A stretch of 64,000 nt of DNA from Aotearoamyces nothofagi (lineage: Eukaryota; Ascomycota; Leotiomycetes; Leotiales; Tympanidaceae), in assembly GCA_015345905.1 (NCBI GenBank), contig JADDTR010000010.1, positions 620,001 to 684,000 of the forward strand, read 5' to 3'. Positions 9,437 to 20,538 of the stretch are shown piece by piece. Positions within the stretch are counted from its first letter, which is position 1. Every line of letters starts with the position of its first letter. The position numbers and the translations under genes were made by a program. The notes beneath the pieces are model-generated. The model was not told the DNA's origin, did not search any database, and saw only the letters and a list, made by a program, of their open reading frames with translations.

Positions 9437-12400
9437 TCAGGCGATACCTAGACCCATTCTAGCCCCAGCTCCAATCGCCCCATCCCTTCCAATGCTTGCA
9501 CCGCGTTCTCTTAACCTCCTTCCCTCCATCAAGCCTCTTAATCCGCGTTTCTGCAATCCAATGACGCAACTAACACCACCTCCCCAGATCTCCCTTTGTT
9601 CGCGAACTCTCTTGCCGCCAGCACTCGAGATCTCACTTCCGTTTCCACTCTCACTACCGAATGCTGAGCTCGTAGTGGAGCTCACTGCAGACAATTGGTC
9701 CTCTTCATCCTCGCTGTCTATATTTGCTCTAGTACGCATACCGGATGATAGGTTGCCGAAAGAGGTGTTGATGCGTAGTGCTTCTCTTGTGCGTGCAATC
9801 AAGTCTCCAGTCTGTTCATTGCTTCGGGAGTTAGGATCAAGGCCTTGGAATATTGATGATGGAGGCAATAGACCACGTCCACCACCAGCTGCCATGGCAG
9901 CAGCATTGAAAACAGCAGCAGCATTCCTGGAATCGAGGACACCATGCAGGCGCTCAACGACTGCTTCAACAAGACCATCAACACGGTAAGGCCGAGCAAG
10001 TTGCAGTAAGCTGCATAATATCTGCGGCGTGCAGAGAGATGACGATGATTGAGGAAGTGAGGATGTGTACAAGAAATGGAGGAGAGACTGTAGCGTTAAA
10101 TATGTATGTGGGAGATACAGAGTTCGAGGGCGTGAAGAAGGAGGTATCGAGTTTGGATCTGGAGGAGAGGTAATAACTTCTGATGGATCAGCTTGACCAT
10201 TTGAGGAGAAGCTAGGGGTGATGCTCTCTCCGCCGTCATTCAACGTACTACTTGTGCTGAAATTACTCGTCTGCACGGTGAAACTGGGCGTGATTGTAAT
10301 GCTCGAATTCCTGCTCGGGTAATGGGAAGGTGCGAACATAGATGAAGAATCGGCAGCTGAGGTGTTGGACGGGCGAAGAGTGGCAGCATCATTGCCATCC
10401 TGTGTAGCACTACCTTCACGTAGGAGTTGGATGAAGTATGGACCCCATCGCCGACTAAGAATCCGTGAATTTACAGGAATACGTTCACCACCGACGGCTA
10501 ATATATCCATATCTGCAAGTTCCTTTAAACCCAAAGCGGCGCTACCCAATTCCTCGGCAGCCTTTGATAGTGTTCGGCCGCCAGCGTTCCATGCTTTCAG
10601 TTTGGCTGGATTGGGAGCTGGAGGAAGTGGGATAGAGGGCGCGGGGGCCGACGCAGAGATAAATCCAGACATTGGTGTTGACTTACGCGGATTGTCGTAG
10701 AGTCCAAAAGCTTCTAGCTCGACCATACAGACGTTTGTGAAGTTAAGGCGCCGGTGATTGTAGTCTTCTACGAGACTGCGTTTCCGGTTGCCTAGGATAA
10801 CAAATGTGTTGCGGCGGTTCCATAGCACCCCCCTGTTCCAGCTACCTTGACTAAAAACAGTACCTCCGGCATCAATGCGGCTCCACGTTAAGGTACGCAG
10901 ATCTAGAGCCCACAGAGCATATTCCTGCTTTGAAGAGGTAAGATAGGTTCCGCTAACGACGAAATTCGTGTCAATGACACCGCCATTAGGAAAGCGTAAT
11001 CCAGGTGGAGTAAACGACCCAACCATGGGCTTCTCGGTCAACGTTCCATCTGCTGATCGGATTTGTAATTCGAGCTTCACATCCAAGAAGTTGTAGTTTG
11101 AATATATCAGCATTGAAGAGCCAGGCTCTTTTGCTTCCTGACTTATGCCACTGCTTGAAGACTCAGTCTTTGCTGGAGAAGCTTTACCGATTTTTGACGA
11201 CACTACTCCTGGTAATGGAGCGACCACACTCCGGTACGCACCACAACTCTTTCCCAGCTGCTGTGTGCTTGTCCATTTCAATGAACGTAAATTGAAGACA
11301 CTTATTTGCTCAATGTAGTGATTGGCGCTATCCTGACCACCAACCACAACCATTTCAGCTCCACCTGTCCCATCAATGTTGACTCCGATTGAACCCTGAT
11401 TTGGGTTCCCCGAAGATGGATTATGATGGATCGCAGACAGTGGTGCGTTGGCAGATGAAAATGTAGCTGATGACGGCAATATTGTAGCGCAGTGAGCATA
11501 TCGGCCCTCCGGTGTATCTTGAGTAGGTATGAAAGACCACGTATTTGTAGCTGAATCATATATGTGGATATCGGACATCACGACTACCTCAGGTTGGGAC
11601 TCTTGGCTATTTGGCCTAACTGATGGAGGTGCCTGTACCGTAGAGGTTGCCGATGGAGACATGCCACCATAACACACAAGTTTCGTGTCTCCTAGAGAGC
11701 ACACGCTATGAAAATATCGTGGTGGAGGTACATCGCCTAATGGCTCAAGTTTGGTCCAATGTCTGCGAATGAGGTCGAGTTCATACAAATCAGAGGTCAA
11801 CGCCGCTCTCGTCCTTGATAATATCTTCCCGCCAAAGACGTAGAGTTTATCCCCTAATATTGTTGTTGTAGCTCCTACTAATGGATATGGTTCACGACCA
11901 GTTGTTCGATGGACGTTACACATCAAGCCGGATAAATGGGTGGAAGAACTTACGGAGGAAATTGTGGGATTCCCTCCGCCAGCTGATTGCGGTTGGGTAG
12001 CGGGTGAAGGGCCTGCTGATGGAGGGCCTGCACTCCGGGGTGTATTGAGATCTTTAACCTCGTCTTGGGCATCTTGACCCGAATAACGACTAGAAGAAGC
12101 AAGACTACTCTGGCTACCGTTGGCATCTGAGAGATATGAATTCAACGATGGTTTAGATGCCCCTCCGTACATCTGCAATGGAGGCTCGGAGCTCGTGGAG
12201 TCCATTGTACTTGTTCGACTATCCGCAGGTGTTCTCGACATGGTAGCGATTGGTTTTGGCGTGTCGGGAGGTGAAAGAGCCGACGTGCGTAGCAATGTCG
12301 AAACTGGAGGGGAGTATGGGGTTTCTGGTAAAGGTTTTTCGAGGTCGGTCGTTTTGCTTATGCCCCTAACATGTTGTGTAAATGTTTTGGGAGCAGATCT

Positions 12401-12655
12401 ACCGATATCAATGGAGGATGTCGAGACTGGAGTTCCTGACCGCGAAGAGTCGCCAATCTGTACACTTGGTGATCTGTCGCGGGTTGCAGAGAATGCTCCC
12501 AACTTCTTAAAGCCTCGCCGGACGCCTGTGATAAAGTTCTCTTTGTCGGTAGTCGGATTTCGAGCTTCAACTTCGTCCGGGTCGTCAAGGCTCGAGTCGC
12601 CAGAGGTAAATGACTCGAACGAACCTGCTGGCCGAACAGTTAGCCGACTTGCCAT
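9437..12655 (-). CDS. ral2: Ral2-like kelch and BTB domain protein
   Basis: Intronless 1072-aa protein resembling fission-yeast Ral2, a factor needed for Ras1 activation in cell shape and mating. Residues 1-240 are Ser/Thr/Pro-rich and probably disordered. Kelch-type beta-propeller repeats follow from about 245 to 650: GATTTILGDKLYVFGGK, PPPRYFHSVCSLGDTKLVCYGG, PEGRYAHCATILP, MVVVGGQDSANHYIEQISVF. A BTB-like region lies at about 715-930, split by a low-complexity insert: ILAVGGERIPVNSRILSRRWGPYF, later LYLPHTYLTLQSLLHFLYTSSLP. The C-terminal tail is basic and Gly-rich. The ATG at 12655 follows a stop-bearing leader and gives a natural N terminus. Assignment to ral2 rests on domain order and general resemblance; a Tea1-type kelch protein would lack the BTB part. 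Confidence 0.75.
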   Translation of the reverse strand: MASRLTVRPAGSFESFTSGDSSLDDPDEVEARNPTTDKENFITGVRRGFKKLGAFSATRDRSPSVQIGDSSRSGTPVSTSSIDIGRSAPKTFTQHVRGISKTTDLEKPLPETPYSPPVSTLLRTSALSPPDTPKPIATMSRTPADSRTSTMDSTSSEPPLQMYGGASKPSLNSYLSDANGSQSSLASSSRYSGQDAQDEVKDLNTPRSAGPPSAGPSPATQPQSAGGGNPTISSVSSSTHLSGLMCNVHRTTGREPYPLVGATTTILGDKLYVFGGKILSRTRAALTSDLYELDLIRRHWTKLEPLGDVPPPRYFHSVCSLGDTKLVCYGGMSPSATSTVQAPPSVRPNSQESQPEVVVMSDIHIYDSATNTWSFIPTQDTPEGRYAHCATILPSSATFSSANAPLSAIHHNPSSGNPNQGSIGVNIDGTGGAEMVVVGGQDSANHYIEQISVFNLRSLKWTSTQQLGKSCGAYRSVVAPLPGVVSSKIGKASPAKTESSSSGISQEAKEPGSSMLIYSNYNFLDVKLELQIRSADGTLTEKPMVGSFTPPGLRFPNGGVIDTNFVVSGTYLTSSKQEYALWALDLRTLTWSRIDAGGTVFSQGSWNRGVLWNRRNTFVILGNRKRSLVEDYNHRRLNFTNVCMVELEAFGLYDNPRKSTPMSGFISASAPAPSIPLPPAPNPAKLKAWNAGGRTLSKAAEELGSAALGLKELADMDILAVGGERIPVNSRILSRRWGPYFIQLLREGSATQDGNDAATLRPSNTSAADSSSMFAPSHYPSRNSSITITPSFTVQTSNFSTSSTLNDGGESITPSFSSNGQADPSEVITSPPDPNSIPPSSRPRTLYLPHTYLTLQSLLHFLYTSSLPQSSSSLCTPQILCSLLQLARPYRVDGLVEAVVERLHGVLDSRNAAAVFNAAAMAAGGGRGLLPPSSIFQGLDPNSRSNEQTGDLIARTREALRINTSFGNLSSGMRTRANIDSEDEEDQLSAVSSTTSSAFGSESGNGSEISSAGGKRVREQREIWGGGVSCVIGLQKRGLRGLMEGRRLRERGASIGRDGAIGAGARMGLGIA

Positions 12656-13842
12656 GCTGGATCATGCTGGCAGTGCCCAAGAGAATGAAAGATGGACGAG
12701 TATATTAGATGATGGGCAGACATGCCTGCAAACTAAAGATTTTCTTTTAGGGGTGTCCTGGGCTTGAGAGAAACCCACGGAGGGCTGAGGCACGTCTCGG
12801 TAGTCACTCGGACCTGGAGAGTCTACGTAGCCAAGCTGCCGCTCTCCTGGTAACCTGGGTGGTCGTAGGGAGGGAGTCGCAGTCGCACAGACGCGCTATA
12901 CTGTGTAAGTCCTGTTCTGAACGTCCGGTGGAATTGCCCATGCAAGACAAGTCCCAGCAGACGACTAGAGCACAGTAGCCGCACGGCGACACTGGCGGTT
13001 CTGACTAAGGGGGCAGCAGCGGGAGCAGCCGCTACAATCAGGTATCCGGCCCTGCTTCCGATCACGAAATCCTCGAGGATAAATAGTGCCAGCTACCACT
13101 GCCAACACCCAGCAGAAGATATCCCGGTGCGCAAAGGTCCACAGTGGTGAGGCAGCTGTGGCCCGAGAAGCACTCGAGTCAGGTATGCCACTCGTGAATA
13201 CGGTGGGTGGGTGGATTGGCGCTACGCGGAATGCTGGTTGCTTAAGGTCCGAGCGGGCACGGTATACGGATTGACCAGCCGTCCGTGGTTAAGGACACGC
13301 AAGCTGGAAGGGACAAAAGATGATGATGGACTCTGCAGACGGCTCTCGAACGTTGTAGCTGCACGTGGACAGCACCTGCTAGAAGGTACCACACCGCCAA
13401 TATCATCAATGCGTCCAGGAACAGATTGCCTTTTGTCACAAGTTAAGCGAATGGCCAAAGCTATATCGCAAGTGGTCTGTGTCTACTATTACACAAGGAA
13501 CGTCGGGCGATGACATGGACGTGCAGAACATAAAGCTCCGAACGTGTAATCCCACGTTTTTTGAAACAGGGACATTACGGAGGGAGTACTCCACATCAAT
13601 TTTGAACGGGTGCCCATCTCGTTTTCTCTGCTCTCGATTCGGAGCAGAGCGCATTGGCACGTCTTACGCTCACAGTCTACTCAGATGCGCTTGATACTTG
13701 ATTGTCATTTATCATCAAATTTGAGGCACTGTCCTAGATGCTATATAAGTGAGAATTCCCCTCAAGCGAACGCTGATCTGGCATGTGTCGTAGACTATAT
13801 CCTTTCTCGAGCAACCGTTTTCATTTTCATCCTTGTTTCCAT
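12656..13842. other. intergenic region, Ral2-like promoter to peroxiredoxin 3' end
   Basis: No gene supported. The first ~400 bp should be the promoter and leader of the minus-strand Ral2-like gene. The small open frames on both strands show no family motif or splice logic. Confidence 0.45.
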
Positions 13843-14845
13843 TTATACGGCGGCAGAGGTCTTTTCCTTTGGCAAGGGAGTGAATCGGAGATATGGCTTG
13901 ACAATGCGGAACTCTGGGAACAAGGTCTTGGCCTCCTCGTTCTTGACTGAAGGGTGAATGATAACATCATCACCTGGGATCCAGTTGATAGGAGTGGTGA
14001 TTCTGTTCTTGTCTCCGGTCTGGAGGGAGTCGATAACACGAAGGACCTCAGCAGTGTTGCGACCAGTGGAAGCGGGGTATGAGAGAATGAGACGGATGGT
14101 CTTCTTTGGGTCGATAATGAAGACCGAACGAATGGTGAACGCAATGCCCTTGGAGTCAACGTTGGTGATGTCCTGGTGGTCAAGCCTAACATCACGTTCA
14201 CGTTAGTCCTGATACGCTATGGCGATGTGGGCGAGACATACATGTCATATGCGTATGCAACCTTGCGGTCCTTGTCACCAATAATTGGGAAGGAGAGCTT
14301 GCTGCCAGCAACCTCATCGATATCCTTGATCCATTCTGCGTGGCTCTCAATGCTGTTGGCAGATAGACCAATCAACTTGACGCCACGCTTTGTGAACTCG
14401 GGCTCGAGCTTGGCGAAAGCACCGAGCTCGGTGGTGCAGACGGGAGTGAAGTCGTCTGGGTGAGAGAACAAGACAACCCACTTGTCGCCGATAAACTCAT
14501 GGAAGTCAATTGGGCCGTGGGTGGTCTCAGCCTGGAAGTTGGGGGCAATGGAGCCCAGGCGCAGACTGCCGAGAAACTGTCAGTAGAGATTCGAGAAATG
14601 CTAACACATCAAGACAGCTATGCAGCCGATGGATGTAGCAACGCGCCATAGTGAAGGCGGTCATATGCATTTCTTTAAACCTCTGCAGCCCGAGACAGCG
14701 TGGCAAGTGAGGCATCTGAGCTTGTTTCACGGCATTGGTTGGTGTTACGACAGTAAGGACTTGGTGGAAGGCGGGGTCCGGGGAGGGAATCCCGACACAT
14801 TGGAGCTTGAGCGACTTACGGTGCGGGTCTCTCTTCGGTAGACAT
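13843..14845 (-). CDS. 1-Cys peroxiredoxin (Prx6/Prx1 type)
   Basis: 230-aa thiol peroxidase that reduces hydrogen peroxide, alkyl hydroperoxides and possibly peroxynitrite. Exons: 14845..14820 (26 nt, MSTEERPA), 14565..14242, 14185..13843; introns of 254 and 56 bp. The active-site motif PDDFTPVCTTE places the peroxidatic Cys at residue 52, with Pro45 and Thr49 in the usual PxxxTxxC spacing. The C-terminal Prx6-type region is present (IRLILSYPASTGRNTAEVLR, then PINWIPGDDVIIHP). No mitochondrial presequence is evident, so cytosolic location is likely. Intron 1 is about five times the local norm but has a CTGAC branch site and CGGCAG acceptor. The upstream neighbour is the divergent MFS gene 1.9 kb away. 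Confidence 0.93.
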
Positions 14846-15180
14846 GATGATGACTGAAGTGGGAGGAATTGGTGATGAGAAGCTTCGTGATGTGGGCAAA
14901 GAGGACGTAGATGAAATGAGCACGAGAAGAAGAGGGAAGAAGAGGAACAGGAAGACCTCTTGTCTTTTAACCTAGGCAATCACAAGTCCCCAGTCCCCGC
15001 CAAGCCCACCAGAATGTTGCCTCTGTAGATTTGTAAAGTGACGACCGAAGCACGCAATCGGGCGTGCGCCGACGCCATTGGCTCGCTTAGGCTGGCGCAA
15101 GGCTGACACAAGGATCAAGTGGATTGGCAAGACAAATGAAGGGAATGCGTACTCGGGAGACTGGAAGGACAGGAAGAACA

Positions 15181-15210
15181 GGGAGAAATGGGAGAAATGG
15201 GAGAAATGGG
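15181..15210. repeat. 9-bp tandem repeat GGGAGAAAT
   Basis: Three adjacent copies, purine-only on the + strand, in intergenic sequence. Confidence 0.8.
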
Positions 15211-15482
15211 AGAGCGGGACGGCCGGGGTGGCCTGGAGCAATAGGAGCGATAGGAGGGAGGGACAATGACAAACGCTGGCCTCACAGCTGTCGGGCCCTT
15301 TGCGAGCCTGACGAGCTCCGAGAAGGCTGAGCTGCGTTGCCCGTCCTCCGAGGACTGCTTGCTTGCTGTACGGAACACCCATCCACGACGCTCTGCCGCT
15401 GTAGCTGGCCCCAGAAGGAGTCGAGGTGGTGGGCGCGGGTGTCTCGTTATGGCCGTTGCAATGCGTCGTGTGGGTGTTTGGC

Positions 15483-15506
15483 GATGTGTCGATGTGTCGA
15501 TGTGTC
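15483..15506. repeat. 8-bp tandem repeat GATGTGTC
   Basis: Three exact copies followed by degenerate units to about 15535. Confidence 0.85.
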
Positions 15507-16635
15507 GACGTGACGATGCGAGGATGCGGTGATGTGCAAAGCCCGAAGTATCACACAATCACACAGCACGCGCCCCCGGAAGATGGGTGCAAGACCTGGC
15601 AAAGCCAGTGATTTGCCTTGCCTGGCTCGAGCTGTGTGGGCCACAGCCAGTTGCTGTCCTTGGATCCATCTACCTTGCGGCGTAGAGAGGGCCCTCGATG
15701 CAAATCCCCTCTGAGTAAAGTCCGACCTGGGGTAGCTATCGAGCCCTGGGCTGGCCTGCTCTGCGCTGCCCTACCCGTCGTCATCGCCGCGGTATCTCTG
15801 CACTGCAACGTACTGTACCGTACTGTACATGTCCCTGCGTACGTGAGATACAGTATGTAGCCGTGCCTCAAGCCAGCCTGCTAGGCCATCCCGGCATCCC
15901 GAGCCCTGGAGGAGCACGTTCTCGGTGCCCAATCATGCGACTCAGCGGGGTTGGTGGTTTCCAGCATCCAGCGGGGTACTCGAGGCCGTCCATAAGGGTT
16001 CCTGCCATGCCATCAGGCAGCGGAAGAATTGACGGCCCGCCCGCCCGCCCGCCTGCTAGTGATCCTCGTCGAGTTCTCCTCGTCCGAGCACATGATCATG
16101 GCCGGCCCTCTGTCGTCGCCAGAGCTTACTGCTATAGGCAATTTATCACATCACGCTCGGCACGGCAGTAGACGGCAGGAGACGGCCACCTCTGTTTCTC
16201 TTCTCAGAAGGCCTTATGTGTGACGTGTCCCTCTCTATGACTGTGCTATACAGCAATGGATCCGGTGGACAAAGCGGCTTCGCTCCGCGCAAATCTCGTC
16301 CACATCTCATCAGCATGGGAATTGCTGGAAATAACTTACGATACGATTGGCACAGGAAACATGGTAACATTTGCCTGCAGTCCTCTATGCTCTCCAAGGA
16401 CGGCATCAGAGACTTCAGAGTACGTCTGGTAGAGCTCTCAATGATCCATGATCTGCTGGGTATACCTGCATCAAGGCCCGGTTCTATGCAGGTTCTCTGC
16501 CATGGGCGCATCAGCCGCTCCTCTGTCGGCCCACTACCGAGGCCTTTTTGCGGAGGTCCAACTAAGAGCTTAGGAGCGGTCTAGGAGCGATTTAGGAGCG
16601 GCACACCTTAGATGCTGGCCGGGAATAACCGGATT

Positions 16636-16641
16636 TATAAA
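16636..16641 (+). promoter_or_regulatory. TATA-like box of the MFS gene
   Basis: TATAAA about 150 bp before the MFS start codon, followed by a C/T-rich tract, a common arrangement in fungal promoters. Unproven. Confidence 0.35.
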
Positions 16642-16788
16642 CATCCCCTCCTCTCGACCTCTCCTCTCTTGGCTTACGTTGGACCTCTCTGCATTTCTCT
16701 TGAATTTTCGTTTCCTGCGTATACTTGCTTCCTCTTTCTTTGCAGTGCACTGTTTTGCTTTCTACTTCACGATTCATGGAATGCTCTA

Positions 16789-18643
16789 ATGGCGCCTTCC
16801 TTCGAAATAGATCTTGCCGTCGGTGACGAGTCCGACGATGGAAACGCTTCCGATATGTCGAAGGGCGGGTTTGTTGAACGGGAGAAGCCTGACGGTGATG
16901 ACGCTGATGACGCTGATGATGTTGGTGTCGGCGACAACCCGACCATCTCACCAGAAAATTATCTAGAGGGATCGCCTATCGTTTATCATTATCTCTCTTT
17001 CGAAACAGAATTACCACGTCCGTCAAGCTTCACCAGTAGCCGGAGCGATGGCGAGCCAGCCCCCCCACATCCTGATCTCAAGCCATTCACGTCTCCATTT
17101 TTGTGGTCAAAAACCCGAAAAAGTCTCACAATTTATCTTTCTTGCATAGCAACTATGTCGTCAGCTTATACAGCAGGCGCCTACTCTCCTATTGCTGCTG
17201 CTATGAGCGAAGAATGGCATGTATCAGAAGTCGCCATTCTTGTTGGCACTACCGCTTTTTGCACCGGATTTGCCATTGCTCCTATGGTTCTTGCACCCTT
17301 TTCCGAGATCAATGGTCGGTATCCGGTTTTTGTTGCGGCTGGGATTTTGTATGAGGTCTGCCAGGTCTGCTGCGCAGCCACTCCCTCTTATCCTGGCATG
17401 GTTGTAGCACGATTTTTTGTTGGAATTGGAAGCTCAGTGTTTTCCACCATGGTTGGCGGCGTTGTTAGTGATTTATATCATGCAAAAGATCGAAACACAC
17501 CAATGGCGCTGTTTTCTGGTAGTGCATTGTTTGGTACAGGTTTGGGTCCTTTGGTGTCTGGATTCATGGCGCAGCATCTACATTGGAGATGGGTACTCTG
17601 GCTGCAGACTATTACGTGCGGAGTTTTGGTTACTACAGTAACTATATTCTTCAGGGAGACAAGAGGAAGTATTTTACTGAGTAGGAAGGCCCAATGTCTA
17701 AATAAATGGTATGAGGAGAGGGAGAAGGCGGGATACTTCGGATTTGAGGTAATATCGCAATATGCAGAGAAAAAAGAGACGCAAAGAATAAGATGGAAAG
17801 TCAAGTCAGATGAAGAACGAGAGTCCATCAGCAAGATGATTGGGATTTCAGTCTACAGGCCCTTCCGTATGTTGTCTACTCCTGCGTAAATAATGGAATA
17901 CTGACAAGACTACAGATCTGCTAGTCACTGAACCAGTCGTGTTTTTTTTCTCCCTCTGGGTTGCATTTGCATGGGCAGTACTTTATCTAACATTTGGTTC
18001 AATCCCACTCGTCTTCAGTACCTCTCATGATTTCAACGTTGAACAATCTAACTCTGTTTTCGGAGCTATGTGCCTTGGCGCCATCATATCCACATTCATG
18101 TCGATATACCAGGAGCAATTTTCAGCCACTCTATTTAAAAGAATGATTGCAAGACACGCAGATTCAGCAAACCCTGGTGCACCAAAACCAGAATCACGGC
18201 TATACTTTGCTTGCATTAATAGCGTGCTATTGCCTGTCGGACTATTTTGGTTCGGTTGGACACAGTTTCGACACATCCCTTGGATCGTTCCAGCTCTCTC
18301 AATTACATGCTCCACCATGGGAATCTTCTCAATCTATCTTGCAACATTTAACTATCTTGCGGATACTTATCACCGATACGCATCATCTGCATTAGCCGCC
18401 CAGAGCTTCTGTAAGTTCCCTTCAAGGATACTTTCGTCAAAGCTAACAAAGACGTTAGGCCGAAATTTACTTGGTGGCATCTTTCCTCTCTTCACAGCGG
18501 CCATGTTCAATCATCTCACTTTCCAAGGTGCTGCAAGTCTCCTTGGTGGCATTGGAGCACTGTTGACAGCTGTGCCTTGGATATTGGTTTTTTACGGGCC
18601 GAAAATCCGCGCACGTTCGAAATTCGCAAGCGAAATCATGTAG
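16789..18643 (+). CDS. MFS transporter, DHA1-like (drug/polyamine proton antiporter type)
   Basis: 585-aa major facilitator. Exons 16789..17866, 17916..18410, 18459..18643; introns of 49 and 48 bp, in frame across all joins. A long acidic cytosolic N terminus (about 110 aa) precedes helix 1 (SLTIYLSCIATMSSAYTAGAYS). Helix 2-3 has the DHA1-type APFSEINGRYPVF signature, helix 4 ARFFVGIGSSVFSTMVGGVV, helix 5 GTGLGPLVSGFMAQHLHWRW, the motif-C region of antiporters. The central cytosolic loop is basic and charged, and the second half begins LLVTEPVVFFFSLWVAFAWA. Substrate cannot be inferred. The start at 16789 (MAPSFEIDLAVGD) is preferred over an upstream frame that would place a hydrophobic leader before the acidic tail. 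Confidence 0.9.
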
Positions 18644-19634
18644 GAGCCGTGACTACCATGACGAACGTCTCATCAGCCCTGTGCCTGGCACTTCTCACGC
18701 GCCTAGATGTGCTTGTTTCGAGGAAGGCAAAACTATAGTGGACTGAGAAGACTACAGTACTAGCTATAGTGCATGAAAGAACTCTACAAGATACCAAGAA
18801 GAGAAGGGTAAATGGATATCTCTCGATGATACAAATGATATGTATAAATAACTTTAAAATTTAGATATTCTAAATTTATATTGGAACTCTGATGATCTGA
18901 TCCTAGAATCAAAATGTATGTGACTGCATACTATAGATGAATAACCGGGCATGTTCAATTACATACGCACTGCAGCCTGCAGCACTAGAATGAACAGTTC
19001 CCGTCTAAATTAGACTTGGATATAAAGAATTTGAACAAAGTATCAGTTCAGGCACCGGATATATTTACAAGATATTATCGCATCAAAAGACATTGCGGAT
19101 ATCAGCATCTTACATCCTTCCGGTACTGGATAGCACGGACGAACCAATCCACCGGACAGTACAGCTCCCGCAGCAGCTCGTAGCACGACCGGAACCTGAT
19201 ACCCCATTGCCAACGCCAACAGGCGACATGGGACATGGGACGGCTCACTCCACATTGCCGATGACGCAGTCGACGAAGACCTACCGGGTGCAGAATATGC
19301 CAAAGAGCTTCTTCGAGAGTATGTATTTAACAAGGTGCTGAAAAGACGAGCCGAGTAATTTATCAGCGTTCACATATCAATTGGGGACAAGTTAGCCTCT
19401 CCTGGAAACCTAGGACGAATATGAAGGAGCGAGGATGTATTTCGTAATGGACGAATATTCAGAACGTGTTTCATAAGGCACGACGCATCTCAAGTCAGAA
19501 ACTTTGCTTGCATTGATTGGTAACTTATAGGATCATCCCCAAATTGGTCAATGACCAAGTAATACCCATGATATCCTTACGCCAACCCGACCATACACCT
19601 TCATGCATCCCCTCCCCAATTTTCAGCTGGAGCT
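18644..19634. other. intergenic region, MFS to zinc-finger gene (tail to tail)
   Basis: AT-rich (notably 18.75-18.95 kb, with a small AAATTTAGA palindrome near 18860). No supported gene on either strand; both flanking genes end here. Confidence 0.45.
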
Positions 19635-20019
19635 TCATTTGAAGTCGTTTGGCCAGCACTTCTCCTTTGGCCACACCTTCTGGTCGTGCGTCTCAGCATG
19701 TACCTCGAGCTGCTTCCTGTTCGTGTTGACGATTTCCTTGCGGCAGTTGGCGCACTAACACCCGAAGGACTACGGTTAGCTGTATGTCAACGACTGAGAA
19801 AGGATTGGACAGGTGTGTTCCATCTGTCCTCGCCGACGTACGATGGAAGTTGGCTTGGGGGCCTTGACGGGCAGGCCATTGGGTTTGACTGGGGCACGAG
19901 TTCCGTCGGCGTCACCTTTGCGGTGCTCGCGTTGGATCTGGAGGGGTTAGCGGAGGGAGAGGAGCGGGAGCCGATTGCTCAGCTGTGCAGCGGACCTTGG
20001 CTTTCTTGGAGACAGGCAT
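19635..20019 (-). CDS. 79-aa zinc-finger protein, three exons
   Basis: Very small conserved-looking gene with no long open frame. Exon 1 20019..19996 encodes MPVSKKAK; exon 2 19937..19842 encodes 32 basic residues (IQREHRKGDADGTRAP..., ...KAPKPTSI); exon 3 19754..19635 encodes CANCRKEIVNTNRKQLEVHA, then ETHDQKVWPKEKCWPNDFK. Introns are 58 bp (GTCCGC..CTCCAG, with GCTAAC branch) and 87 bp (GTACGT..GTTAG, with GCTAAC branch), all phase 0, and the 240-nt total is in frame. The pattern C-x2-C-x14-H-x3-H is a zinc-binding arrangement, and the basic Lys-rich head resembles the DUF1909/4F5-type small zinc-binding proteins. Function unknown; an RNA- or ribosome-associated role would be inference. The stop at 19635 is directly after the finger. 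Confidence 0.75.
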
Positions 20020-20538
20020 CTTGTTGAGTGTTGGAGTTGGAGGTTGATGGCAGGTGCTTTGGTGGTGGGGTGGTGAAAAAAAAGATAAGCAAAAGATTTC
20101 TAGATTCTGCGGAGAGTCCGTCGCTTAGCGCAATATCGGGTCTTGCCGGCAACTAGCCGGCTGGTAAGCGCGCCCAATAATGTTGCAATTTAGGCATTCA
20201 AACACCTGGATTTCAGCGATTAACTGCCTGGAGCTTAGCGATAGTACTACCTAAAACAAGTGCAACTCCCTAAACAAAGAAATTTAGTGACCTTGTCGTT
20301 TAAATCAGCGACTATATAAATAAACATTTAGGGAGATAAACTGTTCGTCTTTATATAAAGTTTCTAAGGGTACTAGAATTAAGGCATTAATTGAACGTGT
20401 AGAGATCCAAAATCTTGATTGACTTGACCACAGATGATTTTCTATTTTACTTATCCAATATGTCTCTAGATATTCCCTCATTTGAGGTGCTGTCGTGACC
20501 AAACATGACTTTTCACTGCCCCTTATGTGTGTTAATAT
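20020..20538. other. zinc-finger gene promoter and GMC 3' flank
   Basis: About 520 bp without coding signal. The left part is the promoter side of the zinc-finger gene; the right part (20.28-20.5 kb) is AT-rich 3' flank of the GMC gene. Confidence 0.45.

Larger units (their letters stand above)
14846..16788. other. divergent intergenic region, peroxiredoxin / MFS
   Basis: About 1.9 kb with both promoters. From 15.0 to 16.2 kb it is GC-rich with short tandem repeats: GGGAGAAAT about three times (15181-15210), GATGTGTC three times (15483-15506), and TAGGAGCG units near 16570-16600. Open frames here have low-complexity translations and no family motif. Confidence 0.5.

Noticed and set aside
15115-16584. 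Open frames of 100-147 aa between the peroxiredoxin and MFS genes
   Set aside because: GC-rich repeat-driven translations without any recognised motif.
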